The position numbers and the translations under genes were made by a program. A model generated the notes under the pieces. The model did not search any database. It was not told the origin of the DNA and saw nothing but the letters and a program-made list of their open reading frames with translations. Positions 32,984 through 42,389 of a stretch of DNA of 42,389 nucleotides are shown in pieces. Origin of the DNA: Saccoglossus kowalevskii (taxonomy: Eukaryota; Hemichordata; Enteropneusta; Harrimaniidae); assembly GCF_000003605.2 (NCBI RefSeq), contig NW_003116451.1:64650-107038 (forward strand). Direction: 5' to 3'. The stretch's first letter is position 1; each line of letters starts with the position of its first letter.

Positions 32984-35900
32984 GTAAATCTGTAGTTATC
33001 TAGTTTTATTGTCACATTGTTGTTCAGGGATCTCTTGGATTACCTTTCTTGCCTATTAAAACATCCAGGATGTCAGATCACACGTCTTCCCCCGCAACCG
33101 AGCATACACTCCCAGAAAATATTACTGCTAAATCTCAACTAATGGTGTCCAAGTCAAAGTAAATGCCAGTTTTAGAAAATTAATATTTTGTGAAAATTCA
33201 TAGGAGTAAAATTAAAATATTAAGACCAGGTCATAGGTCATAATTTTTCCTGCCAACACTTTCTAAAATTTTCTGTATTTTTCTTTAATTTCTTTGTTAA
33301 TTTTAGATCAGATCAGATGGACATAATATCTCATAAAAAAAATTAAAAAAAAAGAGAGCTCAAAGAGTTAAATGTGTGCACTAGGTTTCGTGATGGTTAC
33401 AAGAACTTGTTTTGTGACTTAATTAATAGTTGGTCATATGAGGCAAACCTGAATTCATTGACTGACCCCCCTACCCCCTGTATCACTTTAAATATGTGAT
33501 GATGTCCTAAGTAACAAAGTTGATGATCCTTAGCTTGAAGATAATAAAATTCAAAATTAACTGTCCGTGAATTCCTGAAATAGACTTATATGCAAATTAG
33601 CTATGTTCTGAATGAATATACCTCACTTGTGAACAAAAGCATGCCATAAACAACAATAGTTGTGTTCAATTAGAGAGCACAATTGAACTTAGTAATGGCA
33701 TTTTGCATACATTGTTCAGTCACTACATTTTAATTTAGAATAGACTTGTATTCCTATTGCTTTTTGATGGAGCGAACCATTTGCAAGTTTAGGGGATACG
33801 GCTTTGTCAAAACAGGGATCACAGCGTGCGTATGTTTATGTGGCCTGGAACACCACAGGCATTAAGTCGGTGACAGTCACTGGTCATTGGAATGTGATTG
33901 GAATTTCCATGACAATACTCGTGAAATCTGCATAATAATAGCAAGGATTCCTCACATGGGTAATTCTGACAGGTGTTGTGGTCGCGAATGGAAGTTATTT
34001 ATTCTCGGTGCTTTAGTGTTTTTACGTCTGACGTTATTCTCTATCGGGAAAAGTGTCACATCAGTGATTGTATTTCAGTTCAGCTGCCTGAGCTGCTCTT
34101 GAAAGCATTATTAGACGCTGACTTCACTATATCAGTTGTAAGATATACTCCGAATCTGAGATATTCTTTCTCATTGGTGGGTTTCAAAGCAGTTGACTTC
34201 CCTGCTTTAAGACATTTGTGTGTCCCCAGCAAACCTACCATACAATGGCGTTATGTACTGATGTGATCGTGATGCTCCGTCCATGCCTGCTAAGACATTA
34301 GTTGAACACTGACAATAGAAGTACTCTACTCTTAGTAGAAATGACAGGAGGTATGTTTTTCAAATATTCACAGTTTCACTATCAAGCAGGTGTGACCCGC
34401 CATGTCAGACATTATACTGGTCTTAACACCCTGGGGTGAGAGTCCAAAGACATTAATGGCCTATTGTACTAATTGATTGTTGACCCCCTTTATAAGTACG
34501 CGTGAAAATGCAAATTAGACAGTTATGGTTTGTGTTTTACAACAAGTTTGACTTTTAAAATTAACTAATAAACACTAGAAGTATGTGAATTGTTCTATGC
34601 CAACATTTGACAACACATTTGTTAGGTGATCACAAGTTGTTAATGTCTAATCTCTTGACTGTTTGTTACTGCTTTCACGCTGAGAATTGAGACCTGTATG
34701 TGAAATGTCTTATTTTTAGTTGCATATAAATGTGTTTAGATAAACTTAAATAAATAATTTTTTGTTACACAAAGCCAAATTATTATTAATACAGCTTGAC
34801 TGATTTTTTGAAATTGCTTGAAAATATGACAAGTACAATTTAAAAAAAACAAAATCTATAGCAGTGTAAAATGCAATATAGAAAACCTTTTTTTCAATTA
34901 TTTCAAATTATTAATCCAGCAAACACCACGTATGGAAGAATACATCACAAACAGGCAAAATGAACTTGACAAACATAATGATAAATGGTTAAATTTAATA
35001 TAAATACCAGTAATATATATTTATTATCGAATGTATTTTCATTCTGTTACATCCGTTTTTTGTATTTATCTTTTCAGTCTTTTTCTTTCAGTGTACCTTG
35101 TTTTGTAAACCCTCCACATTATATTAAGAAAATAAAATATTTCTCAATATAAAAAAACATGAACAAAACAGAAATGGTGGAAAACTTGTCAAATTATTTT
35201 TTTCATCACTTATAGTGCTTCTCCTCCACAGGATTATGTTGTTGTCATTTTTTGCTTTCCCCATCATTTTTTTTGTTTAGGATATTTTTTTATAACATAT
35301 CATAGGAATATAAGAATTATAATTACAAAATACAAGAAAGTAAGGAAATCAACAAAAATATACTCAGATTATTTAGGCTACAAACCTTGAATTATTGTAT
35401 TTTAAAATCAAAGAAATGCATATTGATTCATGTCACATGTGTTGAATGGAGAACTAAGTACATCTATAGATTTTGGCATTCAAAAGTGAATTTAAAAATA
35501 GACTAACCTTTTTCAAATGTCTGTTATAGAGAAACTATTTTTAAATTTTTCTTTGAAGGGTGTCACTTTTCTTCCAATATTCAGTGCGGCTTCTTTATGT
35601 ATTTTTCTGTAATCTCCTTCTTAATTTTTGACAAGATTTTTCGTCAGCCCTTGATCTGTTTTTTTGACAAAATACAGAAAAAATTAAATAGATTTCATAG
35701 TAACATTATTCGGCATTTCAAGGTTTTTTAACTTCTTCTAGATTGGAAGGATTTACATTTCAGCATTTCTCATTTTTGAGAATTCAATTATTATCTTACA
35801 GTACTGTATCCTCTGGCGATTACAGTTACGTACCAAAGTAATTATATACTGAGAAAGACTTCATTAATCGCTAGATTTTATTTTCGCTGATAGAAAAATA

Positions 35901-36489
35901 ACCTGAATTTCAAACATGGTGACAGTTATTTATGTATTGTTCACAAAACCATGACTTGCTGAATATCTGTTAAATTTTCTAAAATTTATCACAAAATATT
36001 TTGACTTACATAAATGAACTAATTATATTGTATATTTCTCATATTAATTGTTGTAGTCCTTGTAAAAGACATGACAATAATTCCATAATTCCCTGCCCAG
36101 ATTATCGCTCAATATACAATAATCAACTGCAGTGCCTGACAGGAGCTGTCTGAGATTTTGTTTAGCATGTCTATTCAAAACACCACAATCCGAAGATTTT
36201 CGAAAAGACTCCTTGCATTTATTTAATTAATTTGATCTATCACAATATTACTCGAAACACGGCAAGGACATGTCATTGCCCTTTCTACAATGCAAGGTGT
36301 TCTTGTATACAAACAGTCATGACAGGAGGGAGTGGCCGTGGAGGAAGTGAACGTGCATAAAAGTCTCTGATGTCAGGAAATGCACACATGTGTAGCGTAC
36401 AATAGAAAGCCAGTCGTAGCCAAAACACTTGTCATTTCACAAAGCGTAATGACCTAATAGTGATTTCACAATTGCTAATGGGTCAGTAA
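32984..36489. other. Probable RAPGEF intron, no exon recognised
   Basis: About 3.5 kb of AT-rich sequence. Two marginal exon-like segments (about 33072-33161 and 34081-34139) were considered and rejected. No repeat family member is clear. Confidence 0.5.
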
Positions 36490-36538
36490 TAACGTTATTA
36501 TGAAGTACACCGTGTAACGTTATTATGAAGTACGCTGT
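36490..36538. repeat. 25-bp tandem duplication
   Basis: taacgttattatgaagtaca occurs at 36490 and again, as taacgttattatgaagtacg, at 36515. The period is 25 bp with two nearly identical units. Confidence 0.9.
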
Positions 36539-36594
36539 ATTGATGTTTAACAAACTAATTTACGTTGAGATGTAGACCGAAATAAAAAAGAGTC

Positions 36595-36724
36595 TAAACT
36601 AAATTTGTTCTTTTAGAAGTGCATGTTCAATTGAAGTGCACATAAACCAAGAGTTACATATAATGAACAGGATTATTAAAATATGACTTCTGCAATTTTC
36701 TACTTATAGAACAAATACACTGTA
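36595..36724. repeat. MITE family D, diverged copy (130 bp)
   Basis: The left end TAAACTAAATTTGTTCTTTT plus AGAAGTGC pairs imperfectly with the inverted right end TACAGTGTATTTGTTCTATA plus AGTAG. The T-TTTGTTCTNTNAG core matches the family. It lies directly upstream of a family A MITE. Confidence 0.5.
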
Positions 36725-36734
36725 CATACATATC

Positions 36735-36858
36735 TTAAAGGGGGGGGGAGTCGTCACCTGTACATGCATCAGATGGCCATAGCGTGTCATTGTTTACAAA
36801 CAAGCAAGATTGGGACTTAATTCCCCCGCGTGCGCAGGTGACGACCCTCTCGCTTTAA
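36735..36858 (+). repeat. MITE family A, copy 5 (internally deleted)
   Basis: A 124-bp element with intact TTAA flanks. It begins TTAAAGGGGGGGGGAGTCGT and ends, on the other strand, TTAAAGCGAGAGGGTCGTCA. It matches copy 4 up to ACAAACAAGC, then skips about 40 bp and resumes at TGGGACTTAATTCC. The deletion removes the CCCATGAGCC block. Confidence 0.87.
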
Positions 36859-37002
36859 AAGTAATCACTAAAACATTTTGATGTTGAGACCTTCGTTCAT
36901 GAAGTCTACATTATGACACGAGACATTCTGTGTTTAGCATATCACCTGCTTATGTGGGTTTTTCTTGTTCATTTCGGCTATACACGAAGGCTTACAGCAG
37001 GT
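36859..37002. other. Non-coding spacer
   Basis: Nothing recognised between two MITEs. Confidence 0.6.
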
Positions 37003-37219
37003 TACTGTAAAATGACTAATTTTCACTGGGTTTAAATTTCGCTGATTTACCATTTCAGACATATTCATTGGGTTTTAAATTCACGGTTTTATCATTTAGA
37101 TAATGTGTTATATGATCAATTTTACATATTCCCTTGGGGTTAATTTAGTGCATTTTCTAGCCAGCGAATTACCGGTAAGCTAAATTAAAACCCAGTGAAT
37201 AATTAATCCTTTTACAGTA
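37003..37219. repeat. MITE family E (217 bp, TA-flanked)
   Basis: The left end TACTGTAAAATGACTAATTT plus TCACTGGGTTT is mirrored by the inverted right end TACTGTAAAAGGATTAATTA plus TTCACTGGGTTTT, an imperfect terminal repeat of about 35-45 bp. The interior contains further CACTGGGTTT/ATTGGGTTTT motifs. The TACTGTAAAA tip is shared with family C, suggesting transposase cross-recognition or common origin. Confidence 0.8.
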
Positions 37220-37904
37220 TGTGTTTTAAAGACCCTGTGAAATATACAATGCTACAAAATGTTTCAATTTTCTTTGCTTGAAGGCATTTACATACAATGT
37301 CAAAAACTGACCAAAAAAATATAACACAAAATTCACAACTACAGTGTACATTTCAATCCAATACAGTCACAGTGGGTGGTTCAAGTTAATAAGGTCTTAA
37401 TCAGGGAATTGCTGGGAAAACTATGATGGCGCAATGTCCGCATGAGGGAAATCTTCCATTGTACGCATGTATTATTCAATTGTGTTGCGATATATATTTA
37501 GAAAACTGAATATTGTGTTTCTATATGTTTTACTAAGATACTGTGGCAGGTACTAGTTACAGCAATGCTGTTATGTTTCACACTGATGTTGCCATTGAGG
37601 CCTGGCTGATTGCTGCTCCAGTTGATGACTATTGGAGATAACTGCTCCCTCTTGTTTCAATTAAGTTAATAAATACCCTGTTTTTAGTTATTATGTTGAT
37701 GATCTATCATTTGCAAATGATTGACAAGGTTTTGAATATTCAAGTTTTATGTTGTTGTATTGGACACATTTTCAGGTTGGCTAATTTCCAGTGCAGGTGA
37801 AGACATACTATTTTCTTTGCTTTGATTTTTCTTTTCTTTGATGTAACATTTTTTTCTGTGTGAAATTTTCCACATTATGCTGGTGGCCTTTGACATTATT
37901 TTTT
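37220..37904. other. Non-coding stretch, nothing recognised
   Basis: No exon, repeat or RNA structure that I can support. Confidence 0.6.
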
Positions 37905-38280
37905 GAAATGTATACTGTTTTAATTTCATGAGGAACACATTTTCAAAGTCATTGGAAATCGTGAAATTTGTTGGCAGTAAAAATTTAATAGGGGTAATAC
38001 AATTTTGTGAAGATACAGAGTGAAGACGATTTTTGCAGACTTTTGTATACCACTTCAATTTTGCGAACGAAAAATTTTTGAAGTCATTTAAAATCACAAA
38101 ATTTTGTGGCAGTGAAAACTTCACTGGGGTAATACATTTTTGTAAAGATACAGAGTGAAGATGATTTTCGCAGAATTTTGTATACCACTTTAATTTTGCG
38201 AGCGAACAATTTTTGGAGTTATTGGAAATCGCAAAATTTCGTAGCAGTGAAAATTTCACTGAGGTACTAAAGATGCAGAG
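37905..38280 (-). repeat. 135-bp tandem repeat, about 2.7 units, open on the minus strand
   Basis: Units are spaced by exactly 135 bp: the phrase ggcagtgaaaacttcactgg and variants recur at about 37973, 38108 and 38243. So do GATACAGAGTGAAGA and TATACCACTTNAATTTTGCGA. Because 135 is a multiple of 3, one minus frame stays open for 170 codons (37747-38259) and repeats a 45-residue block with LAKLKWYTK and LHSVS. The units have diverged with substitutions while the frame stayed open. I favour a satellite-like repeat, since there is no signal peptide, known domain or splice context. Confidence 0.8.
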
Positions 38281-40170
38281 TAAAGCGACTTTTGACCTCA
38301 GAAATAAATTGTTAAATCATCAGAAAAGTGAAAATTCCTAGAAGTGACAATTAGGAATAGTTATTATTTTAATGTCTAACATGCATGGAATTGTCTGTTA
38401 CTACAACTGAGAAACATAAAAATAAACACTGTCAGGCATTTCACAATCTGAGTGCATTAGTGAACACTTAAATTTCATGTAAATCTGATTCCTGGCTAAT
38501 GGACCATAGTCAAATTTTTACTGATACAAAATCTTTGCTCCACCAGCGAAAATTTTTATTGTGAAAGTGTTTTCTCAATACATTACAAGTCAACAAACAG
38601 GTGCACCTAACTAATATAATGATACTTTAGTATAATTTATTGATTTCTGCACAGAAATACTGAATTGTCGCACCATTGCTATTGATTTTTTTTTTTTTGC
38701 ATAAAGTCTTTTTGAGGTTGATAAAAGCAATTATCTTCCCAAAATGCTTTCAATTCTCAGGAGAGACTTGAAAATTCACCCCTACTAGTTGCGTATTCTA
38801 GTGCTTCCACTATGCATATGAAAATGTAAACTTATTATTGCATAATAATATCACAGAATTTGATAATAAAAACATATTATTGATAATAAAAATATAAGAG
38901 ATAGTAAAAACATACTTTTAATAATGAAAATACATTTTGATAATAAAAAGAATATTTTGTGCTGCCCCTTGTAAAGCATCACTTTCCCCACCCTCTTTAT
39001 AAATAGAATATTCCTATACCTAGTACTCTTTTTATATTTAAAATATCGAAAGGTTTCCTGTTCGTCAGTCATTATTGTATTATATTAGTCGTGAATAGCT
39101 ATATCACGATGTAATTTCTCATCTTTGCTGGTAATGTTAGAACTATTCTGCGAGTAACTTTGATGCTGAATAAATGTATCTATTACATCATCAGTGAATT
39201 CATCACGATGTAATTTTTCTGGATTTTGAAAAAAACACAGGAAAGGTTTATCAGTACCATTGTATTACTGCTTTCAAAGAGTTGTGTTTCTCTGTCATCT
39301 AATGTTCTTAAGAATGTAGTATGGATAATTTTGAATAGTTAACAAGTATTAACTGCGCCTCCGCGAATAATTAAAACACCTGGGAGACAAATTTTCATAT
39401 ACCCAAGAGTTTTAATATTTGTTTTGTCATTACGTATTTGGGATTTGACTAATCATGTGTTGATTTGAATGTCCATGGTCTCTGCGGCGAACACTGCAGT
39501 GTAACGTCCAACATCCTCACACTGGCAGTCTCTGGACAACAAGGAGATATTTATCATATTTTCAATATGTTTATTTACACGAATATTTTGATGTCATATA
39601 GTCATCTGGCAACCCTGTCGACGGCCTGGTTACATTTGTTTACATATTCAAATTGTGCACTTCATTTGTGTTGTGCTACCAGCGATTTGAGTGGATACAG
39701 TCTTGTAAGCTGCTCACTGCACAGGTGAAATATTGTTGTGATTTTCAGCAATATGATAATATTGTTGCGATTGTCGAAGTTTTCAAGTTTGCCAAACTTG
39801 GACTTTAAACTTTTTGCATTTCAATATCCAAATTATGCAACTCACACCCTAAGATGCTGAAAACTTGATCACAACTGAATCTACACACAGCTCGATGATG
39901 TTCAAGTCAGAGCTGACAATCATTGATCTTAATACACTCTGCTACATGTACATGTTAAATTCTGTAAACTAGCATGTTTAAGTTGCTTTTAAAATTGTGC
40001 CACATCCCCTAGTTCAAATGGGAAAACTTTTTGACTAAACGTCAAGTTCAATATCTCAGTTTATAAAAAGAAAACCCTTGCTCCAGTATGTAAATTGGCA
40101 AGACAAGTTCGCTCCAACTGCTTGTAAAAAGAAAACACACACAAAAAACAACACTTTCTTTACCAGCTGA
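38281..40170. other. Non-coding stretch with a TGATAATAAAAA-type low-complexity tract
   Basis: At 38865-38955, TGATAATAAAAA-like words recur five or more times. Elsewhere nothing is recognised. An 87-codon + frame at 39465 is unassigned. Confidence 0.55.
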
Positions 40171-40400
40171 CACTTGTAATCCTGTTATGGGTAATGATCA
40201 AGTTTTTTACAGTGACTTTGATTTTGTCATTCGTGTGACCTTGAAAACACACACACACAAAAAAACACTTGCTTTGTCAGCTTATACTCAATTTCCCTAC
40301 TCCTGACTGAAAATAAAGCACTTGTAATCCTGTTAGCGGTAGTGATCAAGTTTTTTTACAGTGACTTTGATTTTGTCATTCGTGTGACCTTGAGCTTGCT
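40171..40400. repeat. Direct duplication, 148-bp period
   Basis: cacttgtaatcctgttatgg at 40171 recurs at 40319 as cacttgtaatcctgttagcg. Both continue with TGATCAAG, TTTTTTACAGTGACTTTGAT and TTTGTCATTCGTGTGACCTT. Each copy is about 80 bp. The spacer contains an ACACACAC tract (40246 onward). The near-identity points to a recent duplication. Confidence 0.88.
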
Positions 40401-40605
40401 GCCAGTAGCAGGTGAGGACAAAGACTTCAGTTATTTATAGCTTGTTCCAAGACAGTTATTTTTATTATGTTAATCCCCGACTTGTATGTGGGCCAAGTGA
40501 TTTTTTCACATAGTAGTACGGTATCATTATTTTTTTTTAGTACAAATTTTTTTTTAACATGCATGCATTTTATGTGCAAAAAAAGTTCCTCAACTTGTTC
40601 CTGTG

Positions 40606-40786
40606 TACCGCAAAATCTGTATTAAAATTCACATTTCTAGAAGTTGCACCCCTTCTTTTTGAACAACTGAGAACCAAAAATTCACCATCTCTCATATGTG
40701 TAGGTGCTCTAATAGAAGCCACATCCCTTCCATTTCATTGTATCATTTTAATAGAAGCTACGACTTCTAATACAGATTTTACAGTA
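40606..40786 (-). repeat. MITE family C, copy 2 (TA-flanked, inverted)
   Basis: A 181-bp element that is the reverse complement of the copy at 19579-19762 along its length. Read on the minus strand it starts TACTGTAAAATCTGTATTAG, shares AGGGATGTGGCTTCTATT and ACACATATGAGAGATGGTGA, and ends with inverted GTACCGCAAAATCTGTATTA. It ends 10 bp before the hairpin of the next element. Confidence 0.88.
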
Positions 40787-40796
40787 TATGTTTGTT

Positions 40797-42389
40797 AGTC
40801 CCCGTTCGGACGCAGTCCGAAAACGGGGACTTATGTTTTGCCCTGTGTGCGTCCGTCCGTGCGTCCGTGCGTCCGTGATCACCTGTATCTCGAACATGCA
40901 TGAACCGATTAAGTTCAAACTTCACTCATACATCACACATGTATGGGACATATGCACATGCATTTTTTTCATGATCCAATTAACGATAGCCGAATAGCGG
41001 CCATTTTAAGTCCGAAAATGCATCAAAATCACACATTTTCACCATTCCGGACCCGGATCTCAGTTATGCATGGACGGATTTCGTTCAAATTTGGTACATA
41101 CATTAAACATAATAGGACCTTGATGCACGTCATTTTTTTTTTTTGATCGGGTTTGAAATGGCCGACTGGCGGCCATTTTGTTTTAAAGAATTCAGTTCTG
41201 GATCCGTATCTGAGACATGCTTGGATTGATCGAGTTCAAACTTCACACACACAAGGTACATCATGTCACAAATATGTATGTGCATTTGTTTCATGATTTC
41301 ATTAACGATAGCCAAATGGCGGCCGCTTTAAGGCCGAAAATGCATTGAAATCGCACATTTTCACCATTGCGGACCCGGATCTCAGTTATGCATGGACCGA
41401 TAAGTTCAAACTTCACTCGTACATCACACATTATATGTGACATATGCACATGCATTTTTTTCATGATCCGATTAACGATAGCCGAATAGCGGCCATTTTA
41501 AGGCTGAAAATGCATCAAAATCACACATTTTCACCATTCCGGACCCGGATCTCAGTTATGCATGGACGGATTTCGTTCAAATTTGGTACATACATTAAAC
41601 ATAATAGGACCTTGATGCACGTCATTTTTTTTTTTTCGGATCAAGTTCGAAATGGCCGACTGGCGGCCATTTTGTTTTGAAGAATTCAGTTCTGGATCAG
41701 TTTCCGAGACATGTCTGGATTGATCAAGTTCAAACTTCACACACACAAGGTACATCATGTCACAAATATGTATGTGCATTTGTTTCATGATCTCATTAAC
41801 GATAGCCAAATGGCGGCCGCTTTAAGGCCGAAAATGCATTGAAATCGCACATTTTCACCATTCCGAACCCGGATCTCAGTTATGCATGGACCGATAAGTT
41901 CAAACTTCACTCGTACATCACACATTATATGTGACATATGCACATGCATTTTTTTCATGATCCGATTAACGATAGCCGAATAGCGGCCATTTTAAGGCCG
42001 AAAATGCATTGAAATCGCACATTTTCACCATTCCGAACCCGGATCTCAGTTATGCATGGACGGATTTCGTTCAAATTTGGTACATACATTAAACATAATA
42101 GGACCTTGATGCACGTCATTTTTTTTTCGGATCAAGTTTGAAATGGCTGACTGGCGGCCATTTTGTTTTAAAGAATTCAGTTCTGGATCCGTATCCAAGA
42201 CATGTCTGGATTGATCAAGTTCAAACTTCACACACACATGGTACATCATGTCACAAATAGATATGTGCATTTGTTTCATGGTCCGCTTAACAATAGCTGA
42301 ATGATGGCCATTTTAAGGCCGAAAATGCATCAAAATCACGTATTTCACAATTCCGGAACCGGATCTCAGTCATGCATGAATGGATTTTG
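40797..42389 (+). repeat. Hairpin-headed tandem-repeat element 3 with higher-order repeat (runs off the window)
   Basis: The head is AGTCCCCGTT (40797-40806) paired with AACGGGGACT, an inner CGGAC/GTCCG stem, a GCA loop and a 2-nt bulge. This is the same plan as element 1. A GTCC-rich stretch follows (gtccgtccgtgcgtccgtgc). From about 40862, monomers of roughly 150-170 bp run to the window end. Each carries a GGATCTCAGTTATGCATGGA-like phrase, then a GTTCAAACTTCAC-like phrase. They come in three types, so the exact repeat is a ~493-bp trimer: TATGCACATGCATTTTTTTC recurs at 40951, 41443 and 41937. The array is CpG-rich with palindromic GGCGGCC. Short frames in it are incidental. The 3' end is not in the window. 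Confidence 0.85.

Noticed and set aside
33072-33161. Short open frame starting MSDHTSSPATEHTLPENI with a GTAAAT-like donor
   Set aside because: Weak acceptor, no match to the expected RAPGEF sequence, and only 30 codons.
34081-34139. Exon-like segment after tatttcag encoding QLPELLLKALLDADFTISV before gtaaga
   Set aside because: The phase does not follow the RAPGEF exon ending at 32983, and the peptide does not match the expected next part of the family. It probably arises by chance.
40788-42279. Several 61-85-codon frames on both strands with near-identical peptides
   Set aside because: All are translations of the ~493-bp repeat array. Their similarity reflects the repeat, not a gene family.
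1-42389. CRISPR arrays, operons, prokaryotic promoters or terminators, rRNA, intact tRNA genes
   Set aside because: The tandem repeats here have no spacer pattern, coding is split by introns, and no cloverleaf closes. The DNA is eukaryotic.

Overview
This window looks like nuclear genomic DNA from an animal, most likely a marine invertebrate bilaterian; I cannot name the species. The reasons are that it is AT-rich, coding sequence is scarce and split by GT-AG introns, several miniature transposon families are interspersed, and there are hairpin-headed tandem-repeat elements of a kind known from marine invertebrates. A run of 50 N at 10322-10371 shows it is a draft assembly.

The only gene I recognise is on the + strand: part of a RAPGEF2/RAPGEF6-type (PDZ-GEF) guanine nucleotide exchange factor for Rap GTPases. 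Two exons are secure (29781-29908 and 30222-30305). They encode the start of the N-terminal cyclic-nucleotide-binding-like domain and join in phase. A third, 37-nt exon (32947-32983) fits the same phase and probably continues the domain. Exons encoding the extreme N-terminus and everything after this domain were not found, so they lie in unrecognised sequence or outside the window. One 71-nt candidate exon (13469-13539) has good splice sites but is unidentified and does not match the RAPGEF phase.

The rest is intronic or intergenic DNA carrying repeats. 1-9.9 kb: TTAA-flanked MITE family A (three copies), two GC-rich inverted-repeat elements and a 24-bp minisatellite. 9.9-11.3 kb: a hairpin-headed tandem-repeat element containing the N gap, a G-tract minisatellite and a fourth family A copy. 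16-22.7 kb: a 39-bp tandem repeat, two tRNA-derived SINEs, a 750-bp Harbinger-like element with an ORF remnant, MITE family C, and two copies of TTAA-flanked MITE family B. 22.7-29.8 kb: mostly unremarkable, with a short MITE, CTCF-like motifs and a second, decayed hairpin-headed element. 29.8-33 kb: the RAPGEF exons. 33-40.8 kb: more MITEs (families A, C, D, E), a 135-bp tandem repeat and a 148-bp duplication. 40.8 kb to the end: a third hairpin-headed element whose ~165-bp monomers form a ~493-bp higher-order repeat running off the window.

The most notable observation is the shared design of the three hairpin-headed elements: a perfect-stem hairpin with a 2-nt bulge, then a GTCC-rich stretch, then ~140-165-bp monomers. 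This resembles the pearl-type/Helentron-associated elements of marine invertebrates. Next are the two TTAA MITE families and the Harbinger-like element studded with near-palindromes.
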